Below, piece after piece: positions 17,475-27,990 of a DNA stretch of 64,000 bases; the first letter of the stretch is position 1, and the number at the start of each line of letters is the position of its first letter. A program made the position numbers and the translations under genes. Under the pieces are notes generated by a model. It worked only from the letters and a program-made list of their open reading frames with translations. It did not search any database and had not been told where the DNA came from. Origin of the DNA: Reichenbachiella faecimaris. Lineage in GTDB: Bacteria > Bacteroidota > Bacteroidia > Cytophagales > Cyclobacteriaceae. Location: assembly GCF_900176375.1 (NCBI RefSeq), contig NZ_FWYF01000002.1:780161-844160 (forward strand), given 5' to 3'.

Positions 17475-19751
17475 ATGAGTTTTAAAATAAGAAAAAAGGA
17501 CGCTCTCGATTTTCATTCCGAACCCACTCCCGGAAAAATTGAAGTTACACCCACCAAGCCTTTAGCGACACAGCACGATCTGGCATTAGCATATTCTCCA
17601 GGGGTAGCCGTACCCTGCTTGGAAATTGCCGAGGACAAAGAAAAAGTATATAAGTACACGGCAAAGGGAAATCTTGTAGGTGTAATTTCGAATGGCACGG
17701 CCGTATTAGGTTTAGGTAATATTGGCCCTGAGGCTTCCAAACCTGTGATGGAAGGAAAAGGCGTTCTCTTTAAGAAATTTGCTGGTATTGATGTTTTTGA
17801 CATCGAAATTGAAGAAGAGGACCCTGACGAATTCATCAAAATTGTAAAATCCTTAGAGCCTACTTTTGGAGGCATCAACTTGGAGGACATCAAGGCACCA
17901 GAAAGCTTCAAGATAGAGGGGGAGCTTAGGGAGCAAATGAACATCCCAGTCATGCATGATGATCAGCACGGCACGGCAATCATATCAAGTGCAGCTCTGC
18001 TCAATGCGCTTGAAGTAGTAGGCAAGAAAATTGGAGAGATTAAGATAGTAGTAAATGGTGCTGGTGGTGCGGCCATAGCTTGTACAGATCTGTATGTTAA
18101 GATGGGAGCCACTCGTGAAAATATAGTGATGCTCGATAGCAAAGGCGTGATCAGAAAAGATCGTGAAAAGCTGGATGCGATGAAAGGCAAATATGCTACA
18201 GATAGAAACATCTCAACGCTGCCAGAGGCTGTGAAAGACGCAGATATGTTTTTGGGATTATCCATGGGCAACGTGCTTTCTCCAGAAGATTTACTTGCCA
18301 TGGCTAAGAATCCAATCGTATTTGCCCTGGCCAATCCAGACCCAGAAATCGCTTACGACTTAGCCATGTCCACTCGTGATGATATCGTAATGGCAACAGG
18401 TCGATCTGATCATCCTAATCAGGTGAATAATGTATTGGGTTTTCCATACATTTTCAGAGGAGCACTGGATGTAAGAGCAACAGCAATCAATGAAGAAATG
18501 AAACTGGCAGCAGTCACGGCTCTAGCAGAAATGACCAAATTGCCTGTGCCAGAAATTGTTTCCAAAGCTTATGGTGAGAAAACCATCAAGTTTGGGAAAG
18601 ATTATTTGATTCCCAAACCGTTAGACCCAAGACTGATCGCCAATATATCTTCTGCTGTAGCCAAAGCAGCAATGGACTCTGGCGTGGCAAAAACCAACAT
18701 CGACGACTGGGAAGAATATAAGATAGAGCTGGAAGAACGTGTAGGCGCTGAAAAGCGAATTATCTCTCGTATCATTTCTGCCGCAAAGAAAAACCCCAAG
18801 CGGATTGTGTTTGCTGAGGCAGATGAAGAGAAGATCCTAAAAGCAGCTCAGCTCATAGCAGATGAGAAAGTAGGTATCCCAATATTATTGGGTAATGAGA
18901 AAAAAATCAAACGCCTCATTGGTGAGCTAAATCTGGATTTGGACTGCACAATCATAGACCCATTCTATCAAGAAGAAAAAGTGGGGGCGTTCGCCAAAAT
19001 TTATTTTGAAAAGCGAAAAAGAAAAGGAGCCACTGTACAAGAAGGCCGTCATCAGATGCTAGATAGAAACTACTATGGCGCCATGATGGTTGAAACTGGA
19101 GAGGCAGATGCCCTGATATCTGGTCTCAATAGTGATTACCCAAATACTATCAGACCCGCCCTACAAATAATAGGCGTAGAAGAAGGACTGACCCGAGTGG
19201 CTGGTATGTACATCATACGAAATAAGAAAGGAACTTTCTTCTTGGCAGATACAACCGTGAATGTAAATCCAGATGTTGAGGGATTAGTCAACATCATAGA
19301 GTTGACGCATCGAGCCGTTAAGTTCTTTGGCTTCGAGCCAAAAATGGCGATGTTATCCTATTCTAATTTTGGTTCTGCAAAAGGGGATGTACCCACCAAA
19401 ACGGCTAAGGCTGTACAGATCGCCAAAGAGAAATGGCCTGAGATGATTATTGATGGAGACATTCAGGCTAACTTGGCGATGAACAAAAAAATGTTGGAGA
19501 AGACTTATCCGTTTAGCGACTTGGCGGGCCATCAGGTTAACACATTAATTTTCCCTAATTTGTCGTCTGGAAATATCGCTTATAAATTGTTAATGGAGAT
19601 AGGTGCAAGTGAAGCTATAGGCCCCATTTTAATGGGCATGCAAAAGCCAGTTCATGTTTTGCAAGCGGGAAGTTCAGTAAGAGAAATTTACAACATGGCG
19701 GCTATTGCCGTGGTGGATGCTCAAGCTACGGCCAATAAGAAGAATAAATGA
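17475..19751 (+). CDS. maeB: NADP-dependent malic enzyme with C-terminal phosphotransacetylase-like domain
   Basis: Oxidatively decarboxylates malate to pyruvate, making NADPH. At 758 residues it is the long MaeB form. The malic enzyme part (about 1-425) has LAYSPGVAVPCLEI, the acidic metal site with HDDQHGTAI (about residue 160), the NADP fold VVNGAGGAAIAC and FALANPDPEI. The remaining part (about 430-758) is phosphotransacetylase-like and is thought to regulate activity through acetyl-CoA rather than catalyse. Its stop overlaps the ruvA start (ATGA), so maeB-ruvA-sprA form one unit. The 161-base gap upstream holds no clear promoter match. Confidence 0.95.
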   Translation: MSFKIRKKDALDFHSEPTPGKIEVTPTKPLATQHDLALAYSPGVAVPCLEIAEDKEKVYKYTAKGNLVGVISNGTAVLGLGNIGPEASKPVMEGKGVLFKKFAGIDVFDIEIEEEDPDEFIKIVKSLEPTFGGINLEDIKAPESFKIEGELREQMNIPVMHDDQHGTAIISSAALLNALEVVGKKIGEIKIVVNGAGGAAIACTDLYVKMGATRENIVMLDSKGVIRKDREKLDAMKGKYATDRNISTLPEAVKDADMFLGLSMGNVLSPEDLLAMAKNPIVFALANPDPEIAYDLAMSTRDDIVMATGRSDHPNQVNNVLGFPYIFRGALDVRATAINEEMKLAAVTALAEMTKLPVPEIVSKAYGEKTIKFGKDYLIPKPLDPRLIANISSAVAKAAMDSGVAKTNIDDWEEYKIELEERVGAEKRIISRIISAAKKNPKRIVFAEADEEKILKAAQLIADEKVGIPILLGNEKKIKRLIGELNLDLDCTIIDPFYQEEKVGAFAKIYFEKRKRKGATVQEGRHQMLDRNYYGAMMVETGEADALISGLNSDYPNTIRPALQIIGVEEGLTRVAGMYIIRNKKGTFFLADTTVNVNPDVEGLVNIIELTHRAVKFFGFEPKMAMLSYSNFGSAKGDVPTKTAKAVQIAKEKWPEMIIDGDIQANLAMNKKMLEKTYPFSDLAGHQVNTLIFPNLSSGNIAYKLLMEIGASEAIGPILMGMQKPVHVLQAGSSVREIYNMAAIAVVDAQATANKKNK

Positions 19752-20341
19752 TTGCATATCTGGAAGGAAAATTGGTAGACAAAGACCCTACCTATGTCAT
19801 TGTCGATGTAGGAGGTATGGGTTACCATGTGAAAATTACACTCAATACATTTGCGCAAGTGAAGGCACTTGAGGCCTGCAAAATTCATACGCATTTGCAC
19901 GTCAAAGAGGATGCGCATACCTTATATGGCTTTTTTGAAGAGTCTGAACGTAAGAGGTTTTTGCAACTAATTTCTATTTCAGGAGTGGGTCCCTCAACTG
20001 GATTGATGATATTGTCCTCTCTTTCTCCAGAAGAAATACATTCTGCCATTGTGAATGGAGATGTAAAAACGATCAGTGGGGTAAAAGGGATTGGACAGAA
20101 AACGGCCCAAAGAATTATTCTAGAGCTGAAGGATAAAATGAGCAAAGAAGAGCTTGAAGGTCATTCGCCAGTGATATCCCTATCATCAGGCAATACACTC
20201 AAGTCAGAAGCGTTGTCAGCTCTTACCACGTTGGGGATAAATAAGACAGTAGCAGAAAAAACAATTGATAAAATAATGAACGAAACCGCGGAGCAAGTGA
20301 GTCTAGAGGAATTAATTAAATTAGCCCTTAAAAGGGCCTAA
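19748..20341 (+). CDS. ruvA: Holliday junction branch migration protein RuvA
   Basis: Tetrameric junction-binding subunit that recruits RuvB for branch migration in recombination repair. The 197 residues show an N-terminal OB fold (MIAYLEGKLVDKDPTYVIVDVGGMGYHV), two helix-hairpin-helix motifs (ISGVGPSTGLMIL and VKGIGQKTAQRIILEL), and a C-terminal RuvB-binding domain. Translationally coupled to maeB through a 4-base overlap and followed 18 bases later by sprA. ruvB and ruvC are not in the window. Confidence 0.96.
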   Translation: MIAYLEGKLVDKDPTYVIVDVGGMGYHVKITLNTFAQVKALEACKIHTHLHVKEDAHTLYGFFEESERKRFLQLISISGVGPSTGLMILSSLSPEEIHSAIVNGDVKTISGVKGIGQKTAQRIILELKDKMSKEELEGHSPVISLSSGNTLKSEALSALTTLGINKTVAEKTIDKIMNETAEQVSLEELIKLALKRA

Positions 20342-20359
20342 AACAGCAACAAAAAGGGT

Positions 20360-23300
20360 TTGACCTCAATCAAATTCCACATAACACCTACCCTAATACT
20401 CATTCTCCTTATGGGAATGCTGGAACCGTTTGCGTCTTATGGTTTTCAGCAAGTGCCGGCTGATTCTGTATCAGCAGACTCAGTTACAAATCAAAAATAC
20501 GAGCCTTCTTATCGGCCTACCTACAGACAACAAGATCGCTTTGGTGATCCGTTTTCAAATACACAAAGTCCATCCCCACTACTTTTGGAAGATCCTGCAT
20601 CTATGCAGTTGGATCTTGAGATAGATACGGGAATGAATTATACCATTTACGAAAGAGTAGGCGCACTCAATTATCGGCCAAGATCTACCATGTCCTTTGA
20701 GGAATTCAATCGTTTTCAGGATGCCGAAATGAAGAAGGAGTATTGGCAGAATCGTTCTTCAGGCCTGGATGGAGAAAGCGCAGTGAGTGGTAGGCGCCTC
20801 ATTCCAAAATTGTACATCAGCCCGATTTTTGATCGGATCTTTGGTGGCAGTTATGTGGACATTGAGCCCAACGGATTCGTCAACCTGGATTTTGGCGGAC
20901 GCTGGCAGCGTATAGAAAATCCAGCGTTTAGTATCAACCAACAACGAAATGGGGGCTTTAACTACAACCAACAAATTTCTATGAATGTGGTAGGAAAGGT
21001 GGGTGAAAAGTTAGCCATCACGGCCAATTTTGATAATAATAATTCCTTTGATTTTCAAAACAACCTGAAGGTAGAATATACGGGATACGATGAAGACATT
21101 ATCAAAAAAATAGAAATCGGCAACGTAAGTATGGGTGTATCTAATTCACTCATGTCTGGCGGTCAGAGTCTCTTTGGAATCAAAACGCAGCTGCAATTTG
21201 GTAAGCTCTATGTTACCGCCTTGGCCTCTCGTCAACAAGGGAAGTCCCAGAGCAAAACCTTTCAGTTTGGAGCAGAAGGTCAGCCTTTCAGTTTGAGAGC
21301 AGCAGACTATGACGAGCGGAGACACTTTTTCCTGGCACACTTCTTTAGAGACAATTACCAATCCTGGCTGCAAGATATTCCGCAGGTGACTTCAGGAGTC
21401 AACATCACCCGAGTAGAGGTTTATGTAGTAAACTCTAACAACGAAACTGCCAACGTTCGAAATTTTATAGCCTTTACTGACCTGGGAGAGGGGGATATAG
21501 AGAATATTGAAAACACCATGCAGTGGGGTGCTTCAGCAGGAGGAGGGCCAGCAGACAATAAACGAAACAATGGCAACGGTCTTTGGGACTATATCAACGC
21601 GAATGACATAAGTATTAGAGACAATCCTGATGTTGAGGCCTTTCTTAAGGCCAACGGAGGGATGGAAGTAGGCACTGACTATGAAATCAGAACATCAGCA
21701 CGAAGGTTGGATGCGCGCGAATTCAAGTGGCACCCCAAATTGGGATACATCAGTCTGCAACGAAAGCTGCAAAACGACGAAGTCCTGGCTGTAGCTTTCG
21801 AATATACTTATAATGGCCAAAGCTTTCAGGTAGGAGAATTGTCAGAATCTTATTCTGGCCGACCAGATGATGATTTGATCTATCTCAAAATGCTCCGGCC
21901 CGCAAGAATCAATACAGATATTACTGCCTGGGATTTGATGATGAAAAATGTTTATTCATTGAATTCCCCACGTGTCAATGAAGAGGGTTTTGAGCTTAGA
22001 ATTAACTATCGTGATGATACCAAAAACTATGACTCACCAAACCTAAACGAAGGAGCAAACACAAATAATGTCCCACTGATTGAGTTATTAGCACTGGATC
22101 AATTAAATGTAAACGGAGATAACCAAAAGGATGGAAAGTTTGATTTTATCCCTGACGTCACCTTTGATGTGGAAAATGGCTATGTCATATTTCCTGTGCT
22201 CGAACCCTTTGGCGCTACACTTGAATCTAAATTTGAGAGCAATGAGCAAAGGCTGAAGGATCAATACGTGTTTGAAGATTTGTATACGAAATCCAAAATT
22301 GACGCTCAGCAAAACATTTCCAAAAACAAATTTTTCATTAATGGCACGTACTCTTCCAGTGCGGCTGGTGTATATCCTTTGAATGCATTCAATATTGCCA
22401 AAGGCTCTGTGAAAGTGACGGCTGGGAGTCAACTACTAGCGGAAGGGGTCGATTATCAGGTCAATTACAATGGAGGAGGGACAGTCACGATGCTCAATGA
22501 CGGGGTGACGGCCTCAGGCAAGCAAATCAATATTTCGTATGAGGTGGATGATTTGTTCAGTTTTCGATCCAGATGGCTGACAGGCGTTCGGATGGATTAC
22601 CGATTTTCCGAAAAGGTAAATGTTGGCGCTACGGTATTTCACCTGAGTGAAAGGCCTGGAGGGGTAAGTCGCTATACAGCTGGCAACGAACCCATCAAAA
22701 ACACGAAGTACGGTTTTGATGTGAATTTTCAGGATGATTCGCGCATGTTGACGAAGATGGTAGATGCTATGCCTCTGCTTAGCACCAAGGAAAAATCCAC
22801 CGTGACATTCAATGGCGAATTTGCCCAATTGCTTCCGGGCACTTCTAATAAAGTAAATGGCGAAAGCTCCTCTTATCTGGATGACTTCGAAAACTCAGTG
22901 ACGCCTTACAATATTGCTGGTGGTCATTTACCCTGGAAACTTGGCGCTCCCCCTTCAGAATTTATTGAAACTGGAGACATGGGTCTGGGAGCAAACTATA
23001 GAAGAGCTAAGATGGCTTGGTATATCATTGATCGTTCGGCTTTTTATCTCAGTGGGGGCAACAGACCAGGAAACATATCTGATGACGACCTTGAGAATCA
23101 CTATGTGCGCCCTGTACTGCCAAGGGAAATATATAGACAACAAGATAGACAAGTGGTGAATACGAATTTGCCTGTGTTTGACATTGCCTACTATCCGAAT
23201 GAGAGAGGGCCATATAATTATAACCCTGCAATTAATAATGAGGCATTATTTTCAGAGCAGGATGCTGAAAATAACTTTGGGGCTATTACAAGAGCTATTA

Positions 23301-26300
23301 CTGGTGAAACGGACTTTAGCAACAACAACATAGAGTATATAGAATTTTGGATGATGGATCCCTTCATTTCTGGAGACAATGGCCGTGTGATTGATGGAAT
23401 CATTGATGAAAATAATGATTCTGGTGGCGAGTTAATATTTCAGATAGGTGAAATTGCTGAAAACATCTTGCAAGAAGGCGTACGTGAGTTTGAAAACGGC
23501 CTTCCGCCAGATGGAAGTCTTGATAATACCGAACAAACAGATTATGGCAAGGCGACGACATTGAACTGGCTGACGAATTTTTTCGACAATTCGGCTTCTG
23601 CTAGAGCCAACCAAGATGTGGGTTTAGATGGGATTAGTTCTAATGAAGAATATAGTAGATTCTTTGAAGGAACCAACTTTGTCTTTCGTGAGTCAGATTT
23701 TAATGGTGTAGGCCTACCACGAATAAGAGAAGATGTGGCAGCAGATGATTTTGAATATTTTCTAAGTGACAATTATGATCAGAAAAATGCTAAAGTTCTG
23801 GAGCGATATAAAAAATTTAATGGCCTTGAGGGAAATTCGCCAGTAAGTAGTGGTACCAATGATTATGCTGCGTCCGCTACAAATGTGCCAGATGATGAAG
23901 ACGTAAACCAAGATACTCGTATTACGTCCATTGATGAGGAAGCTTATAGGGAATTTAGGCTAGACCTGAGGCAAGGGGGACTTCGAGTAGGTGAACAAAA
24001 CATTGTGGATAAGGTAACAAATCCTGACAATGAAGCCTCATGGTATTTGTTTAGAATACCAATTGATCAACCAGACTACACCACACCAAATTATAAAGTG
24101 TCTTCCAACAAACACATTAGATTGTACATGACAGGATGGCAACAACCTGTGGTATTGAGAATGGCCAAGTTGCAGCTGGTAGCTAGTCAGTGGAGAAAAT
24201 CTACTGAGAATTTGAAGGATAAAGGATTTGATGTATTGCCAGAAATAGGGTCTTCTGATTTCGAAGTATCAGTAGTAAACATTGAAGAGAACAGTTTACC
24301 AGCTGACGGAAAACCACCTTATGTATTACCTCCAGGGATTTCCAGAGACAAAGACAATACGACGACCATATCGCGTCAGGTCAATGAGCAGTCGCTTAAA
24401 ATATGTGTGGAAGAGCTAGAAGACGGTGATGCACGGGCTGTGTATAAACAGGTGGCTCAGGATTTGGTCAATTATGGCAGGATCAAGATGTTTTTTCATG
24501 CAGAGCAGTACAAGGAGGGCAATGTAGCAGACGATGAAATGACTGCTTTTATTCGTTTGGGTCTAGACGAAACAGAAAATTATTATGAGATAGAAGTGCC
24601 TCTGAAGATTACTCCTGATAATGCATCCCCGTATTCTAGAGCGGACATTTGGCCAGAGGCCAACGAAATAAATCTTTCACTTGATGAACTTTATGGGACA
24701 AAGGCCGCCAGAAATGGAAGTGATGTAAATGAAAGTGATGAGTTTTCGAGACAGTCTACGGACGGCAGGCATAGAATAACCATAGTTGGAAACCCCAAGC
24801 TTAATAATATCACAACTATGATGATTGGTATTCGCAATCCTGAATCCGATAACAATACAGCACCTCATTCCCTGTGTATTTGGGCAAATGAGATGAGGTT
24901 GACAGAATATGATGATGAAAAAGGCTGGGCGGCAAATGCAAGAATGAGTGTAAAGCTGGCAGACTTTGCTACAATCAATGCTGCTACGAGATACACAAGC
25001 GTGGGCTTTGGAGGTATTCAGGACAATATCTCACAGCGTACAAGAGACGAGTCTATTGACTACGACCTGTCAATGAATATGAATGTTGACAAGCTGATCC
25101 CATGGAATACTGGAGTGAAAATTCCAATGTTTGTGAGTTATTCCAAATCCAAGCAAACACCCAAATATGATCCCTTAGATCCTGATCTTCCGCTAGATGC
25201 CTCAGTAATAAAATTTGAACAACAAAAAGACAGAGATGCTTACAAGGAAAAGGTAATATCTCAGACCGTAAATAAAAGCATCAACTTCATAGATGTGCAC
25301 AAAGAAAAAGTAAAAGAAGACGCCAAAAGTCATGTTTATGATATTGAGAATTTTTCTTTTAGCTATGCCTATTCTGAGCAGAAATCGAGTAACGTGAATA
25401 CGGAAAGGGATTTCAGAAAAGAATATGATGGAAACGTTTCTTATCAGTACAACCCACAACCTCCATCTTTAGAGCCGTTCAAAAATTCAGAAGCATTTTC
25501 CAGCCCCTATTTGAAATTGATCAAGGATATCAATTTCTCCCCACTTCCTAATAATTTCTCTGTTCGAGCCTCTATGAACAGGGTGTTTAGGAAACGGCAA
25601 CTGCGAAATGCTGACCTGACCACGGATGGTATTGACCCTAATTATGAAAAATATTTTACCTTCAATCGAACCTACAATGTGCGTTGGAGTATTTTCAAGA
25701 GTCTGAGCGTAAACTACAACGCTACAGCCAATGCCATCATTGATGAACCAGAAGGAGATATAAACACTCAGGCCAAGCGAGATTCTATCTGGAACAATGT
25801 GAAAAGGCTTGGAAGAATGAAGAACTATGACCAAAGTATTGGGGCTAATTATAGGTTGCCACTGGACAAGTTGCCACTCACAGATTGGATGAGTGCTGAT
25901 TACAGATACGATGTGAATTATAGGTGGACGGGAGGCAATATTGGTCAGGTCGATGAATTTGGAAACCTGGTCGAAAACAGCCGTACCAGAGACTTAACGG
26001 GTAAGTTTGATTTGGTTAAACTTTATAATAAATCGAAGTACTTAAAATCCATCAATACCCCTTCTCGTTCTAGAAGCAGTTCTACCAGATCGCGTGTGCC
26101 CGCAAGAGTAGACACTACTCAAAACACGGGCGGAGGTGCTGGAGTGAAGGGTTTTATGAGACTACTCATGTCCGTACGGTCGGTCAATATGACCTTTGGC
26201 AAACGGGAAACGACACAGCTGCCAGGCTTCGTACCAGTTCCTTACATGTTTGGTATGGATAGTGATTTTGATGCACCAGGATCAGCATTCATTTTTGGAA

Positions 26301-27508
26301 GCCAAGACCCAGACATTAGGTTCAAGGCTGCTGAGAACGGCTGGTTAGTAGAAAACGGAAGACTAACTACTCCATTTGTCCAAAGTCTAACCAATGATCT
26401 AAACATCAGGGCAAACGTAGAACCATTAAAAGACCTTAAAATCCAACTGGACGCAAAAAGGTCAGAGACCAGTGCTTATCAGGAAATCTATAGATATGAT
26501 ACAGTTAGCCTAACCTACAGATCTCTGACGCCTACAAGATCAGGAAGTTATACCATCACATTTCTGCCTATTAAGACAGCGTTTGTTAAAGAAGAGTCAA
26601 ATAATGTATCTCCCACATTCGAGAAATTTGAGGAAAACAGAGACATCATTCGCCAGAGACTCAATTTGTTAAACCCCAATGGCGAGTATGACATCAACGC
26701 CCAAGATGTGCTTATACCCGCCTTTATTGCAGCCTATTCTGGCAAGGACGCTACGTCAGTGAAACTCACCCCTTTCCCGAAAACCCCAGTTCCCAATTGG
26801 CGCATTGATTATGCAGGATTAAGTAAGGTAAAGGCGTTTCAGGAGATCTTCTCATCTATCAACTTGACACATGCCTATGTATCCACGTTTAGCATTACGA
26901 ACTATACCAACTCATTGCTTTATACGAATGCAAATACGCTCGAATTGACCAACAGTATTTTGGATTATCCAATGGCAACTGACACGCTGAACAGCCAATA
27001 TCTGAGCCCGGTTTATGTGATTAACCAGATAGACATGATTGAAAGGTTTTCCCCACTGATTGGGATCAACATTCGAACAAAAAACAATATCACTTCTAAA
27101 ATAGAATACAAAAAGGAGAGAAGCCTAAGTTTGAATCTGTCGAATTCTCAGGTCACGGAATTGGTGAGTAACGACATTGCATTTGATTTTGGTATTACCA
27201 AAAGCAAAATGAAAATCCCTTTCAAAATCAATGGCAGAACGGTTACACTGGATAACGATTTACAGTTTAGGTTCACTTTTACAGTCAGGGATACCAAAAC
27301 TGTGCAACGAAAAATAGATGATGTGCAAACAGTGACTAACGGAAATATAAACTATCAGGTAAGGCCTACATTGAGCTATGTCGCGAATCAAAAACTGAAC
27401 ATCACCATGTACTTCGAAAAGAATATCAATGAGCCTAAAACTTCGAGCCAATACAAGAATTCATCCTCAGCATTTGGTATCCAAATGAGATTCAGTTTAT
27501 CTCAATAA
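20360..27508 (+). CDS. sprA: T9SS outer-membrane translocon SprA (Sov)
   Basis: Giant outer-membrane beta-barrel that forms the T9SS export channel. At 2382 residues it is in the family range (about 2400-2500). An N-terminal signal peptide ends near residue 28 (FASYGFQQ). Family segments include RLIPKLYISPIFDRIFGGSY near residue 150 and repeated aromatic-rich strands to the end, closing with FGIQMRFSLSQ as a membrane-strand terminus. The start is TTG at 20360; the first ATGs (residues 18 and 20) would delete most of the signal peptide. It lies 18 bases after ruvA, so co-transcribed. PorV, which plugs this channel, is encoded at 49-50 kb. Confidence 0.95.
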   Translation: MTSIKFHITPTLILILLMGMLEPFASYGFQQVPADSVSADSVTNQKYEPSYRPTYRQQDRFGDPFSNTQSPSPLLLEDPASMQLDLEIDTGMNYTIYERVGALNYRPRSTMSFEEFNRFQDAEMKKEYWQNRSSGLDGESAVSGRRLIPKLYISPIFDRIFGGSYVDIEPNGFVNLDFGGRWQRIENPAFSINQQRNGGFNYNQQISMNVVGKVGEKLAITANFDNNNSFDFQNNLKVEYTGYDEDIIKKIEIGNVSMGVSNSLMSGGQSLFGIKTQLQFGKLYVTALASRQQGKSQSKTFQFGAEGQPFSLRAADYDERRHFFLAHFFRDNYQSWLQDIPQVTSGVNITRVEVYVVNSNNETANVRNFIAFTDLGEGDIENIENTMQWGASAGGGPADNKRNNGNGLWDYINANDISIRDNPDVEAFLKANGGMEVGTDYEIRTSARRLDAREFKWHPKLGYISLQRKLQNDEVLAVAFEYTYNGQSFQVGELSESYSGRPDDDLIYLKMLRPARINTDITAWDLMMKNVYSLNSPRVNEEGFELRINYRDDTKNYDSPNLNEGANTNNVPLIELLALDQLNVNGDNQKDGKFDFIPDVTFDVENGYVIFPVLEPFGATLESKFESNEQRLKDQYVFEDLYTKSKIDAQQNISKNKFFINGTYSSSAAGVYPLNAFNIAKGSVKVTAGSQLLAEGVDYQVNYNGGGTVTMLNDGVTASGKQINISYEVDDLFSFRSRWLTGVRMDYRFSEKVNVGATVFHLSERPGGVSRYTAGNEPIKNTKYGFDVNFQDDSRMLTKMVDAMPLLSTKEKSTVTFNGEFAQLLPGTSNKVNGESSSYLDDFENSVTPYNIAGGHLPWKLGAPPSEFIETGDMGLGANYRRAKMAWYIIDRSAFYLSGGNRPGNISDDDLENHYVRPVLPREIYRQQDRQVVNTNLPVFDIAYYPNERGPYNYNPAINNEALFSEQDAENNFGAITRAITGETDFSNNNIEYIEFWMMDPFISGDNGRVIDGIIDENNDSGGELIFQIGEIAENILQEGVREFENGLPPDGSLDNTEQTDYGKATTLNWLTNFFDNSASARANQDVGLDGISSNEEYSRFFEGTNFVFRESDFNGVGLPRIREDVAADDFEYFLSDNYDQKNAKVLERYKKFNGLEGNSPVSSGTNDYAASATNVPDDEDVNQDTRITSIDEEAYREFRLDLRQGGLRVGEQNIVDKVTNPDNEASWYLFRIPIDQPDYTTPNYKVSSNKHIRLYMTGWQQPVVLRMAKLQLVASQWRKSTENLKDKGFDVLPEIGSSDFEVSVVNIEENSLPADGKPPYVLPPGISRDKDNTTTISRQVNEQSLKICVEELEDGDARAVYKQVAQDLVNYGRIKMFFHAEQYKEGNVADDEMTAFIRLGLDETENYYEIEVPLKITPDNASPYSRADIWPEANEINLSLDELYGTKAARNGSDVNESDEFSRQSTDGRHRITIVGNPKLNNITTMMIGIRNPESDNNTAPHSLCIWANEMRLTEYDDEKGWAANARMSVKLADFATINAATRYTSVGFGGIQDNISQRTRDESIDYDLSMNMNVDKLIPWNTGVKIPMFVSYSKSKQTPKYDPLDPDLPLDASVIKFEQQKDRDAYKEKVISQTVNKSINFIDVHKEKVKEDAKSHVYDIENFSFSYAYSEQKSSNVNTERDFRKEYDGNVSYQYNPQPPSLEPFKNSEAFSSPYLKLIKDINFSPLPNNFSVRASMNRVFRKRQLRNADLTTDGIDPNYEKYFTFNRTYNVRWSIFKSLSVNYNATANAIIDEPEGDINTQAKRDSIWNNVKRLGRMKNYDQSIGANYRLPLDKLPLTDWMSADYRYDVNYRWTGGNIGQVDEFGNLVENSRTRDLTGKFDLVKLYNKSKYLKSINTPSRSRSSSTRSRVPARVDTTQNTGGGAGVKGFMRLLMSVRSVNMTFGKRETTQLPGFVPVPYMFGMDSDFDAPGSAFIFGSQDPDIRFKAAENGWLVENGRLTTPFVQSLTNDLNIRANVEPLKDLKIQLDAKRSETSAYQEIYRYDTVSLTYRSLTPTRSGSYTITFLPIKTAFVKEESNNVSPTFEKFEENRDIIRQRLNLLNPNGEYDINAQDVLIPAFIAAYSGKDATSVKLTPFPKTPVPNWRIDYAGLSKVKAFQEIFSSINLTHAYVSTFSITNYTNSLLYTNANTLELTNSILDYPMATDTLNSQYLSPVYVINQIDMIERFSPLIGINIRTKNNITSKIEYKKERSLSLNLSNSQVTELVSNDIAFDFGITKSKMKIPFKINGRTVTLDNDLQFRFTFTVRDTKTVQRKIDDVQTVTNGNINYQVRPTLSYVANQKLNITMYFEKNINEPKTSSQYKNSSSAFGIQMRFSLSQ

Positions 27509-27571
27509 ATTTTGCATATATCTGGATATAATAATCTTATAAGATTGATAATTCAATTGAGAAAATCAACG

Positions 27572-27579
27572 TATTTTTG
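27572..27579 (+). promoter_or_regulatory. Putative -7 promoter element for gcvH
   Basis: TATTTTTG matches TAnnTTTG exactly, 30 bases before the gcvH ATG. Its overlap with an upstream in-frame TTG (27577) argues that the ATG at 27610 is the true start. Confidence 0.5.
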
Positions 27580-27609
27580 GCTCAGTTAATTAAACAAAAT
27601 CGATTCAAG

Positions 27610-27990
27610 ATGAATATTCCTGAAAACTTACTTTATACAGAAGATCACGAATGGGTGAAAATAGATGGTGATATAGCTACAGTAGGTATTACTGATTTCG
27701 CTCAAGGCGAATTGGGTGATATTGTATATGTAGAAATTGAAACGGAAGGAGATACCATTGCCAAAGGTGAATTGTTCGGTACGATTGAAGCAGTGAAAAC
27801 TGTTTCTGACCTATTTATGCCTATGTCTGGTGAAGTAGCAGAGTTCAACGAAGAGTTAGAGTCTGAGCCGGAGATTGTAAACTCTGATGTTTATGGCGAT
27901 GGCTGGATGATTAAAATAAAACTTTCTGACTTGAGTGAAAAAGAAGGTTTACTTTCTGCGGATGCCTACAAAGAATTGATCGGGAAATAA
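27610..27990 (+). CDS. gcvH: Glycine cleavage system H protein
   Basis: Lipoyl carrier that shuttles the aminomethyl group between the P, T and L proteins in glycine catabolism. It is 126 residues from the ATG at 27610. The lipoylated lysine is Lys63 in [11 protein letters not shown], matching E. coli Lys64. The opening [16 protein letters not shown] is typical. The reading frame extends upstream to a TTG at 27577, but that lies inside the likely promoter and adds residues not seen in the family. It is followed by a VanZ-like gene whose frame overlaps the stop codon. gcvP and gcvT are not in the window. Confidence 0.96.
   Translation: MNIPENLLYTEDHEWVKIDGDIATVGITDFAQGELGDIVYVEIETEGDTIAKGELFGTIEAVKTVSDLFMPMSGEVAEFNEELESEPEIVNSDVYGDGWMIKIKLSDLSEKEGLLSADAYKELIGK

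Noticed and set aside
25202-25459. Minus-strand open frames within sprA
   Set aside because: They are shadows of a long, well-supported coding sequence with no independent signature.
27577-27609. N-terminal extension of gcvH from a TTG
   Set aside because: It overlaps the -7 promoter element, and the 11 extra residues are absent from the H-protein family.
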